A stretch of 64,000 nt of DNA from Lacunisphaera limnophila (GTDB lineage Bacteria > Verrucomicrobiota > Verrucomicrobiia > Opitutales > Opitutaceae): contig NZ_CP016094.1 of assembly GCF_001746835.1 (NCBI RefSeq), forward strand, positions 372,001 through 436,000, read 5' to 3'. Positions 27,244 through 35,086 of this stretch are shown one piece after another (the first letter of the stretch is position 1; each line of letters starts with the position of its first letter). The notes beneath the pieces were generated by a model that worked only from the letters and a program-made list of their open reading frames with translations, was not told where the DNA came from and searched no databases. Position numbers and translations under genes: made by a program.

Positions 27244-27714
27244 GTGACTCCTGCACTCGTCCAAAGCCTGGCTGCGCTTTGTCCCGCCATTAAAAAGGAG
27301 TGGGGTCAGCTGCTGCACGGTGAGCCGACGATCACGCCGCTGGGCCGTCCCGATACCCTGATGTACCTGATGGATGCGACGCTGGCCCAGCTCTTCTCGG
27401 GCCTGGAAACGGGGTCGAACCGCTCGACACAGCAGTGGCTGCGGCGCTGCACGCCGCTGATCGGGCCGGTGCACGGTTACTGCGCGTGCGGGCTCAACCC
27501 GCTGCTGAAATATTTCACCACCGGCGAGCTGGCGCTGCACGCCGCCGCCGGGCCGCTGCTCGGCAAGGAACTGGAGGAGGTGCTGCTGCTCTTCCGCGCC
27601 CTCGCCCAGCAGGAAATCCAGACCCTTTGTTCCGTCTGCCAGCACAAGGGCGTGCCCGGCTGCTGCGAGATGGCGGACAAATCAGCCGGCTCGTCCGAGG
27701 CCCGCGCGCATTAA
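27244..27714 (+). CDS. Uncharacterised helical protein, paralogue of the one at 43359 (GTG start)
   Basis: Protein of 156 residues. The start is set by comparison with the paralogue at 43359-43790: VTPALVQSLAALCPAIKKEW here aligns with MKPELRHALERRRPEIRARW there, so GTG at 27244 begins the protein. Shared positions include a W-x-x-LL helix, RPDTL-Y-L-D-x-TLA-x-x-x-S, NP-x-x-x-YF with a Leu-rich helix, and LA-x-x-EI near the C-terminus. This copy is richer in Cys (CACGLNP, LCSVCQ, GCCEM). Probably all-helical and cytoplasmic. Both copies lie in the nitrogen-oxide island, suggesting a regulatory or redox-sensing role, but none is known to me. Its stop overlaps that of the convergent AraC gene. 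Confidence 0.75.
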   Translation: MTPALVQSLAALCPAIKKEWGQLLHGEPTITPLGRPDTLMYLMDATLAQLFSGLETGSNRSTQQWLRRCTPLIGPVHGYCACGLNPLLKYFTTGELALHAAAGPLLGKELEEVLLLFRALAQQEIQTLCSVCQHKGVPGCCEMADKSAGSSEARAH

Positions 27715-28625
27715 CCGGCCGCGGAACGCCGGTGGAGCTTGTCGCGCCAGGTGGTCGGCGCCTCGCCCGCAATCTTGCGGAATACGCGATTGAACTGAGA
27801 CAGAGACTGGAACCCCGCCTCGTAGGCCGCCTCGCTGATGCGCTTGTGCGGGTTGAGGAGGAGGTTCTTCACCTTTTCGATGCGCACCCGCGCGAGGTAG
27901 TCGGTGAAGGTGAGGCCGGTGGCCTGCTTGAACATCTTGCAGAAATAAAACGCGCTGGTGTTCACCGCCCCGGCCACCTGCCGCAGGGACATCTCCTCGC
28001 TCTGGTGCTCGGCGATGAAGACCTTGGCCCGCGAGATCATGGGGGACTCGGCCTGCTTGGCGGAGACCATGAGTTCGTTGCTGAGCGTGGCGAGATGCTG
28101 GGCGAAGATGGTCAGCAGCCGGAGCACCGCCTCGTATTGCTTCTTTTCCAGCACGCGGGTCTGGAAATAGGCCTCCTCCAGCCGCTTCAGGTCACAATCC
28201 ACCCCGAAATTGATCAGCTCGCGAGTGAACTTCTTGAACTCCCGCTGGCTCGGCGTGTGCAGCAGGATCTGACCGGTCTGCAGGAAGGCGACGAGGTTCT
28301 CCCCCACCCGCACCGGCACGGCGGAGTCGCAGAGACCGGCAAAGCACTTGAGGGTCTTCGGCTCCATGCGCGCTTCCTGCTCGACGCGTTTCTGCAGTTG
28401 CAGGCAGGCGGAGCAGGTCTGGTTGGTCTTGGCCAGGAGGGCACAGAACGGATTTTCGTTGGGATCCGTGTGGTGCGGCAGGTCAAAGGCCTCGATGGGC
28501 CGCAGATTGATCGGCAAACCCGTCGTTTCGCGGAAGGCCTTCTCGTAATCCTTGTAAATCTCCGAATCGTGGAGCTGGCGGACCAGTTCCCGGCTTTGTC
28601 GGACATTGTCGGATGGGGTTACCAC
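27711..28625 (-). CDS. AraC-family regulator with PocR sensory domain
   Basis: Transcription regulator of about 304 residues. The N-terminal half is a PocR-type ligand domain: YKDYEKAFRETTGLPINLRP, then NPFCALLAKTNQTCSACLQLQ and CFAGLCDSAVPVRVGENLVAF. This domain binds small hydrophobic or diol ligands in studied cases, and its cysteines may bind metal. The C-terminal AraC HTH pair follows (SAFYFCKMFKQATGLTFTDY and ISEAAYEAGFQSLSQFNRVFRK). The GTG at 28625 gives a normal PocR-family N-terminus; an upstream GTG at 28688 in the same frame is the alternative. Targets and ligand are unknown. Confidence 0.85.
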   Translation of the reverse strand: MVTPSDNVRQSRELVRQLHDSEIYKDYEKAFRETTGLPINLRPIEAFDLPHHTDPNENPFCALLAKTNQTCSACLQLQKRVEQEARMEPKTLKCFAGLCDSAVPVRVGENLVAFLQTGQILLHTPSQREFKKFTRELINFGVDCDLKRLEEAYFQTRVLEKKQYEAVLRLLTIFAQHLATLSNELMVSAKQAESPMISRAKVFIAEHQSEEMSLRQVAGAVNTSAFYFCKMFKQATGLTFTDYLARVRIEKVKNLLLNPHKRISEAAYEAGFQSLSQFNRVFRKIAGEAPTTWRDKLHRRSAAG

Positions 28626-28721
28626 GGACGCACTCAAACGTCCTATCCGGCCATGTGCAAATAAGATATTACCCCACCGCACCGTCACCAGTGCGGCTAA
28701 GCAGGCCCAATAGCGGCGTTT

Positions 28722-29186
28722 CTAGCCCCGGCGGGCTTGGCGCCGGCTCACGGGGGGGACCACGAGGACTGGACAGGGTGCCTGCATGAGGACCCCATGG
28801 GTGGTACTGCCGACGAGCAGGTCATAAATCGCCCCGTGGCCGTGTGAGCCCATCACAATGTAGGCCGCCCGGGCCGAGACCGCCTTGGCCAGGATCGCCG
28901 CCACGGGTGCCCCGCTCCGCTGCACGGTCGTGGCGCGGACCCCGCGCTTGCCGCAATGCCGGTCCAGCGCCCGCAGGCTGCGCGCGGCGGTTTTGCCCGC
29001 CACCTCGGTGAGTTCGGTCAACTGGCCGGCGTCAAAGGCGTACACATCGCTCAGCATGACCGGCGGCGGGGGTACGACATGCATCAGGATCAACCGCCCA
29101 TCCACCCGCCGCGCCAGCTCACAGGCCGCGTTGCACACCTGCACCGCCGCCGGGGAAAGATCGAGGGGTACCAGGATCGTCTTCAT
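28722..29186 (-). CDS. Universal stress protein (UspA family)
   Basis: UspA-fold protein of 154 residues starting MKTILVPLDLSPAAVQ, with the ATP-binding motif GSHGHGAIYDLLVGSTTHGV near 113-132, so ATP binding is expected. It lies 78 bases downstream of ric on the same strand and may share the transcript driven from the FNR-type site at 30023. Universal stress proteins often belong to anaerobic or NO-responsive regulons; the exact job is unknown. It resembles the UspA at position 76. Confidence 0.9.
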   Translation of the reverse strand: MKTILVPLDLSPAAVQVCNAACELARRVDGRLILMHVVPPPPVMLSDVYAFDAGQLTELTEVAGKTAARSLRALDRHCGKRGVRATTVQRSGAPVAAILAKAVSARAAYIVMGSHGHGAIYDLLVGSTTHGVLMQAPCPVLVVPPVSRRQARRG

Positions 29187-29264
29187 GCCCCCACTATACT
29201 CCCTTGGCCCGCGGATGCCGGGCGGATCTTGCGACGGTTTCCGCGCCGGTTGCGGGCGTTACAA

Positions 29265-29987
29265 TCAGCCGGCGATGCGGGCCAGCGCCCGCGGGAACAG
29301 GACGTTGTTCTCCTTGTGCACATGGTGGTGCAGGTCGGCCTCGAGTTGGGCCAGCCCGGCGAGCATCGCGCGGTGCGTGTTGCAGGCGTCGGCGTCGGGC
29401 GCAAAGCCGTCGGTGAGCTCGCGCAGCCGCTCGAGCGCGCGGCCGGCGTCGGCATGCTCGGCCTCCATGCAAGCGATGGGCTCGGCAATGCTCGCGTGGA
29501 ACCCGCCGCGCACCCCGGCGTCAATCTGCCGCACGAGGGGGAACAGCACGACCTCCTCCTTCTGCATATGGGCGAGCATGTCGCTCGCGAGGTCCTGCAC
29601 CGTGGCGGCCAGCTCCGCGAGGCGCGCGTCGCGCCAGCCGTGCTTGGTGGCCACGCGGGCGGACATCTCCACCAGGCGCGGCAGCTCGGCCTTGAGGTAG
29701 CGGTGGTGGGACTGCTCGATGTGGTCGGCGAGCTGGCTGAGGGAAAGGGTGGCGGCGTTGACCTCGGCCGGGCCGGCGGCAAGCGCGGCGGTCGCCGCCT
29801 CCAGCAGGCCGATGACGGTCAGCACGGAAAGCCCGCGCGAGTCGCTGGCGGCGGCGAGGCTCTGCTTGCCGCCGCAGCAATAGTCGAGGCGCAGTTCTTC
29901 AAAGACGCGGGCGAGCGAGGGGCACGCGGCAACGAGGTCGCCGATGCGTGATTCCGGGGTGATGGCAGGCAGGGTCGTGGTGGGCAT
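29265..29987 (-). CDS. ric: Iron-sulfur cluster repair di-iron protein (RIC, YtfE/ScdA)
   Basis: Protein of 240 residues with the family's two parts. The N-terminal ScdA_N-like segment has ELRLDYCCGG, the conserved Cys pair, near residue 38. The C-terminal hemerythrin-like four-helix bundle has iron ligands visible as IEQSHHRYLK, MLAHMQKEEVVLFP, MEAEHADAG and LHHHVHKENNVLFP. RIC proteins repair Fe-S centres damaged by NO or oxidants. An FNR-like site (TTGAGCTGGGTCAA) sits 36-49 bases upstream of the ATG at 29987, so induction by the Dnr-like regulator is likely. A GTG three codons upstream is the alternative start. Confidence 0.93.
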   Translation of the reverse strand: MPTTTLPAITPESRIGDLVAACPSLARVFEELRLDYCCGGKQSLAAASDSRGLSVLTVIGLLEAATAALAAGPAEVNAATLSLSQLADHIEQSHHRYLKAELPRLVEMSARVATKHGWRDARLAELAATVQDLASDMLAHMQKEEVVLFPLVRQIDAGVRGGFHASIAEPIACMEAEHADAGRALERLRELTDGFAPDADACNTHRAMLAGLAQLEADLHHHVHKENNVLFPRALARIAG

Positions 29988-30022
29988 GGCGTCCACTCTA
30001 CCCCGCCCCCGCCGTCCCGGCC

Positions 30023-30036
30023 TTGAGCTGGGTCAA
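30023..30036. promoter_or_regulatory. FNR/Dnr-type operator upstream of ric
   Basis: TTGAGCTGGGTCAA, a TTGA-N6-TCAA palindrome one base per arm off TTGAT-N4-ATCAA. It lies 36 bases upstream of the ric ATG. Confidence 0.75.
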
Positions 30037-30111
30037 GCATCCTTCGATCCGCTGGTTTGATTGGTGGGTCAGCGCGCTCGCGGCGGGTCGAAATACATCG
30101 GACGGCCTTGG

Positions 30112-30190
30112 GGTAGGAGCCTGCTTGCAGGCGAATCACGGCCTCAACCGCGGGTGCAGGCCCGGAATCGCCTGCAAGCAGGCTCCTACA
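30112..30190. repeat. Palindromic repeat, GTAGGAGCCTGCTTGCAGG type
   Basis: GTAGGAGCCTGCTTGCAGGC at the left end is mirrored by GCCTGCAAGCAGGCTCCTAC at the right end around a core of about 40 bases. Other copies: 42711-42783, 44425-44483 and a half element at 52263-52286. Confidence 0.88.
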
Positions 30191-30241
30191 GGCATACGCT
30201 GGGCCCCCGCCAACCTCTCCGCACCCTGAGCCCGACGGCCC

Positions 30242-30961
30242 TCAACCTTCGCCGAGGTTCCGGCGCAGCATGGCGACCAGGCGGGCGGGCTCGTGCACCG
30301 TGATGGTCTTGGCGGCGACCGTGATGAGGGCGCCGTCGCGCAGGCGCGCCAGGGTGCGGGACAGGGTCTCGCTGCTCGTGCCGAGCTCGGCGGCCAGCAC
30401 CCGCTTGGTGCCCGGCAGCTGGATCACGCCGGCCCGGGCGCCGCGGTGGTGCTTCACCAGCCAGTTGAGCAGGCGGGATTCCACATCCTTCAGCGTGAGG
30501 TCGTCGAGGGCGCCGACCAACACCCGCAGGTGCGCGCTCATCGAGCCGAGCATGCGCAGCGCGAGGTCGGGGCGTCGGCCGATGAGCTCGAGGATCGGCG
30601 CCTTGGGGATGAGCAGGACCGCCGACGGCTCGACCGCGCGCGCATTGGCCGGGTAGCCCGTGGGCGCGGCCAAGGCGGCCTCGGCGAACGACTCGCCCAT
30701 CCGGAAAACATGGATCACCTGCTCCTTGCCCGCCGCGCTGACCCGGTGCACGTTGATCGCCCCGGCCTGCACGACGTAGAAGCCGCGCGAGGCCTCGCCC
30801 TCGTGGAACAGGTAATCGTCCTTCGCCAGCCGCAGCACCTGGGTGAAGCCCGCGATGGCGGTCAGATCCTCGGGGGAAAGTCCGGTGAAGAGCTGGCAGC
30901 AACGCAACGAGCTGACCAAGCCGGTGAGCTTGAGTTCGACGGAGCGGGGTGCGGTCGGCAT
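30242..30961 (-). CDS. Crp/Fnr-family regulator, Dnr/Nnr-like
   Basis: Regulator of 239 residues from the ATG at 30961. A cyclic-nucleotide-type beta-barrel (about 25-130, with RGFYVVQAGAINVHR and FRMGESFAEAALA) is joined by a long helix to a winged HTH (LPGTKRVLAAELGTSSETLSRTLARLRD). The recognition helix carries E-x-x-S-R, which in Fnr/Dnr proteins reads TTGAT half-sites. The N-terminal FNR Cys cluster is missing; only a Cys pair (LRCCQLF) is seen, so it should not sense O2 through a 4Fe-4S cluster. Seven matching operators occur in this window, making it the likely NO or nitrogen-oxide regulator of the island. The inducing signal is inferred. Confidence 0.88.
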   Translation of the reverse strand: MPTAPRSVELKLTGLVSSLRCCQLFTGLSPEDLTAIAGFTQVLRLAKDDYLFHEGEASRGFYVVQAGAINVHRVSAAGKEQVIHVFRMGESFAEAALAAPTGYPANARAVEPSAVLLIPKAPILELIGRRPDLALRMLGSMSAHLRVLVGALDDLTLKDVESRLLNWLVKHHRGARAGVIQLPGTKRVLAAELGTSSETLSRTLARLRDGALITVAAKTITVHEPARLVAMLRRNLGEG

Positions 30962-31335
30962 TGTTGGGAACCTGCCCGGCCTTCCCCGCCAAGTCGCGCT
31001 GAAAATGAGCCCCCATCCAAAGCAGGAGGGCCACAAATGGCGCAAAATACTTTCGCCCTGCAGAGGGTATCGCGCGAGTTTCCAAAGCGGCGGCCAGGAT
31101 GACACTTGCTCCGGCCAATCGCCGCCATGCCATACCGAAGGGTCGTTTCCATCTCCGCGGCGAAGGTGGAGCCCGACCTTCAGCCGTCGCCAAGCCTAGG
31201 GCTGACAGGCCGGGCGGGCTTCGGGCGAACGCGGCCTCAATCAACCTGCCCGGAGGTCAGGTTCCACCAGTCAGATCTTCCGCCGGCGATCGCCCGTCTT
31301 GACCAGATAACGCCCGCTGCGGCATCAAGGCCCCC
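30962..31335. other. Gene-free stretch between the Crp/Fnr and phosphatase genes
   Basis: No convincing coding region. A weak stem (GCGGCGAAGGT facing ACCTTCAGCCGTCGC) lies at about 31158-31191, and a GGTGGAACC-type palindrome at 31241-31268. No clear FNR-type site was found in front of the regulator gene. Confidence 0.5.
31241..31268. repeat. Short palindromic repeat (GGTGGAACC type, inverted)
   Basis: CAACCTGCCCGGAGGTCAGG followed by TTCCACC; the reverse-strand counterpart of the element at 2218-2243. Confidence 0.55.
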
Positions 31336-31995
31336 ATGCAGGGCCATGAACTCCTCGCCACCCTCAACTCCCTGACCGCGCACCGGGCGGTCGCGGCCGT
31401 GCTGCGGCATGCCGCGCGGCACCCGATCATCGATCCCCGCGAACCGCTCGCGGCGGAGCTGACCGCGGAGGGTCTCCAGGACGCGGAAGCCTTCGGGGCG
31501 AGGATCACCGGCTTTGACCGGCTGCGGGTCTTCCACAGTCCCGTGAAGCGCTGCCAGCAGACCGCCGAGCGCATCGCCGCGGGCGCGGGCCGGGCCGGTC
31601 TGGCGGTCGAGCTCGTCGGCCCGCAACCGGAGCTGGGCGTCGCCTATATCCTCGACCAGGTCGAGACCGGGCGCCTGAGCGGCGTGCACGGCGAACATTT
31701 CGTGCGCCTGTGGTTCACCAACCAGGTGCCGGTCGCATTCATCGAGCGAGGGCCGGATGTGGCCCGGCGCAAACTGGCCTATTTGCAGTCACGTTTGCGC
31801 GATCCGTCTGATTCCGGCCGGCGGCTTGACCTGCACATTTCGCACGATTGGAACGTGATCATCCTGCGCGAGCTCCTGCTCGGCGTGCGCCACGAGGAGG
31901 CGGGCTGGGCCCCGTTCCTCGACGGCGTGGCCTTCACCCTCGAGGCGGAAAAGCTCCGCGCCTTCTATCGGGAGAGGAAAGCGGTGGTGCCGTGA
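31336..31995 (+). CDS. Histidine phosphatase superfamily protein
   Basis: Protein of 219 residues with the phosphatase signature VLRHAARHP near residue 22 (usual form RHG/RHA), followed by LTAEGLQDAEAFGARI and FHSPVKRCQQTAERIA, and a second His motif, LHISHDWNVI, near 175. These supply the phosphohistidine and the assisting Arg and His residues. The fold covers phosphoglycerate mutase-like and SixA-like phosphatases; the substrate is unknown. It stands alone on the plus strand inside the nitrogen-oxide island and has no FNR-type site. Confidence 0.82.
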   Translation: MQGHELLATLNSLTAHRAVAAVLRHAARHPIIDPREPLAAELTAEGLQDAEAFGARITGFDRLRVFHSPVKRCQQTAERIAAGAGRAGLAVELVGPQPELGVAYILDQVETGRLSGVHGEHFVRLWFTNQVPVAFIERGPDVARRKLAYLQSRLRDPSDSGRRLDLHISHDWNVIILRELLLGVRHEEAGWAPFLDGVAFTLEAEKLRAFYRERKAVVP

Positions 31996-32029
31996 CTTAA
32001 CCAACGAAGCCGGATGGTTTGCCCAATCC

Positions 32030-32101
32030 TGTAGCGGCGGTCTATGACCGCCGAAACGAGGGTGGCGCGGCGCCCGACGGCGGTCATAGACCGCCGCTAC
32101 A
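32030..32101. repeat. Palindromic repeat, TGTAGCGGCGGTCTATGACC type
   Basis: TGTAGCGGCGGTCTATGACC and its exact mirror GGTCATAGACCGCCGCTACA bracket about 30 bases of core. A second copy with the same arms lies at 47930-48000. Confidence 0.9.
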
Positions 32102-32121
32102 CCAAGCTTGGATTTGCTCCG

Positions 32122-32154
32122 TCCTTTGGGTCTCTGTGTCTTTGTGGTCAAGCG
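32122..32154. repeat. Low-GC dispersed motif (CTCTGTGTCTTTGTGGTCAAG)
   Basis: Reads TTTGGGTCTCTGTGTCTTTG then TGGTCAAG, overlapping the 3' end of the cupin gene on the other strand. It matches the wording of the motifs at 17111 and 48455. Confidence 0.4.
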
Positions 32155-32504
32155 ACAGGCTTGGCCGGCGGCGTCGCCTGCGTGATCAGGATGGTCAGGT
32201 CCTCGAGCGCGCGCACGGCGTGCGGCAGTTTCGGCGGCATATGCAGGAGATCTCCGGCGTTCATGACCTGCTTGCGATCGGGAAAGGTAAACTCACAGGC
32301 GCCGGCCAGCACCTGGACGAGGGCCCGGGCGGGCGTGGTGTGCTCCGACAGCTCCTGCCCCGCGGCGAAGCGGAACAGCGTGACGCGCAGGCCCGGCGCG
32401 GTGAGCACGGCCTGGCTGACGATGCCGTGGGCGACATTCTGCGCTGGCGCCTGCAGGGAGCAGACGGCGGCTTGATCGGGGGCGAGGAGGGCGGAGGAAG
32501 ACAT
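32148..32504 (-). CDS. Small cupin-domain protein
   Basis: Single cupin barrel of 118 residues. Motif 1 is FAAGQELSEHTTPARALVQVLAG, with one His and an acidic position, and motif 2 is GDLLHMPPKLPHAV near 85-98. Proteins of this type are often encoded in denitrification or DNRA regions, where a sensory or protective role is suspected. A TTGATGCAGGTCAT site 55 bases upstream of the ATG at 32504 suggests co-regulation with the nitrogen-oxide genes. The start is chosen because the upstream codons are overlapped by that operator and a repeat. Confidence 0.85.
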   Translation of the reverse strand: MSSSALLAPDQAAVCSLQAPAQNVAHGIVSQAVLTAPGLRVTLFRFAAGQELSEHTTPARALVQVLAGACEFTFPDRKQVMNAGDLLHMPPKLPHAVRALEDLTILITQATPPAKPVA

Positions 32505-32558
32505 GGTGGGATGAGGGGGCGGTGTCCTCCACCCTACCCCATCCGCGCGGGCGGCGCC

Positions 32559-32572
32559 TTGATGCAGGTCAT
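32559..32572. promoter_or_regulatory. FNR/Dnr-type operator upstream of the cupin gene
   Basis: TTGATGCAGGTCAT: a perfect left half-site TTGAT and a degenerate right half. 55 bases from the cupin ATG. Confidence 0.65.
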
Positions 32573-32608
32573 GGTTTGGGCGGATGGATCGTCTTCCCCG
32601 TCTTCCCC

Positions 32609-32668
32609 TGTAGGGTCGCTGCTTGCGGCGACCTCGTGGGCGAGGTCGGCGCAAGCGCCGACCCTACA
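32609..32668. repeat. Palindromic repeat, TGTAGGGTCG type
   Basis: TGTAGGGTCGCTGCTTGCGG on the left mirrors CGCAAGCGCCGACCCTACA on the right with a few mismatches. It lies between nrfA and the cupin gene and has the same TGTAG...CTACA ends as the other families. Confidence 0.75.
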
Positions 32669-32716
32669 AAGGCCGCCTTCCCCTGGAGCCGGGGTGCCCT
32701 CACCCCGGTGGCGGGC

Positions 32717-32742
32717 CATGGGCCGGTCGGAGACCGGCCCTA
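32717..32742. repeat. Short palindrome forming the nrfA stop
   Basis: GGGCCGGTC-GGA-GACCGGCCC followed by TAC. Read on the minus strand, the TAG of GTAGGGCC is the stop codon of nrfA, so the gene end is built from the element. It may serve as a hairpin after nrfA, but no T-run is seen. Confidence 0.6.
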
Positions 32743-34203
32743 CTTCAACGCCCCGGTGCCGGCGGCGGTGGCGGGCCTCGTGTCGCGGCCGACGGCGAGC
32801 TCGCCCTGGCGGGCATAGTCGATGGCCTCGGCGAGGATGCGCGCGGCCTCCTGCGGGGCGTGGAAACCCATGGAGTTCTCCGCGGAGATGAAGTCGAGGC
32901 GCCACTGCGCCTTGCGGTGCAGATCGCGCGCGGCCTTGAGCTGCTCATCGGTCGCGCCGGCCCGATTCGCGGCGGCGATGGCATCCAGCAGGCCGATGAC
33001 GGCGGTCTCGCCCCGGTTGAGGAGCGCGACGTTGCGGTCCTGCACCTGCAGGGCGCGGGACTTGATCTCCTGCTCGGGGATGCGGTGACAGACCTGGCAG
33101 GACTGGGCGATGTTGAGGAGCGGCGAGCGGACATGGTGGTTGCTGACCTTGATCGCGCCCTCGCGCACGTAGGGCATGTGACAGTCGGCGCAGGAGACGC
33201 CGCTGCGGGCGTGGATGCCCTGGCTCCACAGCTCGAACTCGGGATGCTGGGCCTTGAGGATCGGCGCGCCGCTCTCGGTGTTCTTGAAATCCACGTGCTT
33301 CACCTCGTCGTAATAGGCCTCGATCTGCTCGACCTTGAGGCCCTTGTCCCACGGGTAGGTGACGAGCTTGCCCTCGCCCTTGAAGTAATACTCGACGTGG
33401 CATTGGGCGCAGACCATCGAGCGCATCTCCTGGCGCGTGGCGTCGGTGTTGGGCTCGTAGCGGCCCTCGCGGCCGTCGCGGCGCCAGCGCTCGATGCTGG
33501 GCAGGTGGGGCGTCGGGTAGTCGGAGTTGGCCAGCGCGCGGATGCCGTTGAGGAAACCGGGGCGGTTGACGCGGAGGCTCATCGTGTCGGCGTCGTGGCA
33601 GTCCACGCAGGACACGGGATGGGCCACGAGCTTGGTCGCCTCGGTGTAGGGCATGGCACAGACGACCTCGAAACCCTTCTGGATCTGCTCCTCCCAATGC
33701 TCCTTGCCCGCGGGCACGCCGGCCTTGATGCCCTCGCTGATGTAGGCGTTGAGCGTCGAGGCGTGGCACTGGAGGCAGGCGCCGGGCTGCTTGAAGTTCT
33801 TCACGCGCTCGGTCTCGCGCTGGTCGAGCAGCATGTAGGCGTGGCCGCGCTCCTCGCGGTAATCCACCCCGAAGGCGTAGCCGGCGAACAGGCGGCGCCA
33901 CACCGGGTCCTCGTCGAGATGCTGGAAGGCTTCGCTGCCGCCGTGGTTCGTGCGCTCGGTGTCAACCGTGCGCTTGTAGCTGTCGTACTGGCGCGGGTAG
34001 TTCTTGCCCCAGACGGCGGGGTCCTCCGTCTGGTCGCTGACCTCGACGACGCGGAAGACGTCCTTGGTGGCCTCGGCCTTCCGGGTGACGACGTTCTGAT
34101 AGAGCATCAGGATCAGGAAGGCGGCGCCGGCCGAGGCGGCGAGGAGGACGACGTAGACCCAGGTGGCGAGGCCGCGCTGGCGGGAGGCGGGGGAGGTATT
34201 CAT
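32740..34203 (-). CDS. nrfA: Pentaheme cytochrome c nitrite reductase (ammonia-forming)
   Basis: Periplasmic enzyme of 487 residues, membrane-anchored or signal-cleaved at an N-terminal helix (about 13-36). It reduces nitrite to ammonium with six electrons. Heme sites: CLQCH (143-147), CVDCH (199-203), CAQCH (265-269), CADCH (338-342) and CQVCH (369-373). The first is the catalytic heme and carries CXXCH instead of the more usual CXXCK. Conserved surroundings are QCHVEYYF (active-site Tyr), LKAQHPEFE (active-site His) and AQWRLDF near the end. NrfH, its electron donor, is encoded upstream. Confidence 0.95.
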   Translation of the reverse strand: MNTSPASRQRGLATWVYVVLLAASAGAAFLILMLYQNVVTRKAEATKDVFRVVEVSDQTEDPAVWGKNYPRQYDSYKRTVDTERTNHGGSEAFQHLDEDPVWRRLFAGYAFGVDYREERGHAYMLLDQRETERVKNFKQPGACLQCHASTLNAYISEGIKAGVPAGKEHWEEQIQKGFEVVCAMPYTEATKLVAHPVSCVDCHDADTMSLRVNRPGFLNGIRALANSDYPTPHLPSIERWRRDGREGRYEPNTDATRQEMRSMVCAQCHVEYYFKGEGKLVTYPWDKGLKVEQIEAYYDEVKHVDFKNTESGAPILKAQHPEFELWSQGIHARSGVSCADCHMPYVREGAIKVSNHHVRSPLLNIAQSCQVCHRIPEQEIKSRALQVQDRNVALLNRGETAVIGLLDAIAAANRAGATDEQLKAARDLHRKAQWRLDFISAENSMGFHAPQEAARILAEAIDYARQGELAVGRDTRPATAAGTGALK

Positions 34204-34524
34204 GGCGGGAGGGGAGAGAATCGAGGTTAGTGCAGCACGGTTGAACGCGAAGATGGCCCGAACTTAGCCACACCCCGCACCGTTATCCTGGGCCGTGCGC
34301 AGGATCCAAGACCGGGGAAGTGGGCGGTGAGCTTGCTCACGCCACGAATACCTTGTTGTGCTCGTGGCGCCAGCCCCTCGACAGGCTCGGGGCCCTGAGC
34401 CTGTCGAACGGGCAAGCTGGCCGCCCACCCGCCGGATCCTTCGCACGGCCCAGGATGACGCGCGCGTTGGTGTGGTTCTGATTCGGGTGTCTTCGGGTTC
34501 ATTCGTGGTTGTTGAATGAAAGAG
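34204..34524. other. Gene-free stretch between nrfH and nrfA
   Basis: No gene seen. It contains the long palindromic element at 34321-34432 and, at about 34482-34516, a low-GC motif (GGGTGTCTTCGGGTTCATTC). No FNR-type site is present, so nrfA probably depends on transcription from the nrfH side. Confidence 0.5.
34321..34432. repeat. Long composite palindromic repeat
   Basis: TGGGCGGTGAGCTTGCTCAC at the left and GCAAGCTGGCCGCCCACCC at the right form the outer arms. An inner stem is CGACAGGCTCGGGGCC / GGGCCCTGAGCCTGTCG. The reverse complement of the right half matches the segment inside ydiJ at 9051-9113. Confidence 0.8.
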
Positions 34525-35001
34525 TTACTTCAGCGGGCCGTGGCCGACCTCGCGGTGGCAGTGGAGGCAGTCGAGCATCTTCTGCGGGTCGCCCGGGTGG
34601 GTGTTGATGCCGTCCACGATCTGCTCGTGGCAGCCGACGCAGTTGGCCTGGAGCACGGCGACGTTGTGGCGGCGGATCATGATCGGCTCGTGAAAGTCCT
34701 GGAGCGTGAACCCCTTCGAGTGCCAGAAGCCGTTCTCCGCCTTGCTGAGGTATTTTGGGATGAAGCCGTGCGGGGTGTGGCAGTCGTTGCAGGTGGCGAC
34801 GGTGTGGTGCGGGCCCTTCAGCCAGCCGTCGAACTGCTCGCGCATGATGTGGCAGTTCACGCAGGCGGTCGGGTCGTTGGAGAAATACGACAGCCCGTGC
34901 GCGTAGGTGAACGTGTAGGTGCCGAGGCCCGCGAACAGCCCCAGCGTGGCCGTGATGGCCAGCAGGAAGAGCGTGCGGGAGCGGGGCGTGGGCAACGTCA
35001 T
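34525..35001 (-). CDS. nrfH: Tetraheme cytochrome c quinol dehydrogenase NrfH
   Basis: NapC/NrfH-type protein of 158 residues. One N-terminal helix (LFLLAITATLGLFAGLG) anchors it, followed by four heme motifs: CVNCH (47-51), CNDCH (71-75), CVGCH (121-125) and CLHCH (145-149). It oxidises membrane quinol and feeds NrfA. The ATG at 35001 gives the standard short cytoplasmic tail. It lies 321 bases upstream of nrfA, an unusually wide gap filled by a repeat, and 85 bases downstream of a DUF2249 gene that has an FNR-type site. Confidence 0.95.
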   Translation of the reverse strand: MTLPTPRSRTLFLLAITATLGLFAGLGTYTFTYAHGLSYFSNDPTACVNCHIMREQFDGWLKGPHHTVATCNDCHTPHGFIPKYLSKAENGFWHSKGFTLQDFHEPIMIRRHNVAVLQANCVGCHEQIVDGINTHPGDPQKMLDCLHCHREVGHGPLK

Positions 35002-35086
35002 GGGACGCGGGGGTGCCGGGCAGCCTGACGCGGCGCCGGTCGCCGCCAAGCCTGCAGATCGGCCGTTGCCGTTATGTCACGCATCG

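Noticed and set aside
26940-27293. A plus-strand 117-codon frame
   Set aside because: It overlaps the DUF2934 gene antisense and shows no recognisable motif.
27064-27645. A minus-strand frame over the protein at 27244
   Set aside because: The plus-strand product has a paralogue at 43359 with matching motifs, so the plus strand is the coding one here.
30112-30190. A rho-independent terminator or riboswitch between ric and the Crp/Fnr gene
   Set aside because: The hairpin has no T-run and the same sequence recurs elsewhere, including inside a coding region, so it is a dispersed repeat.
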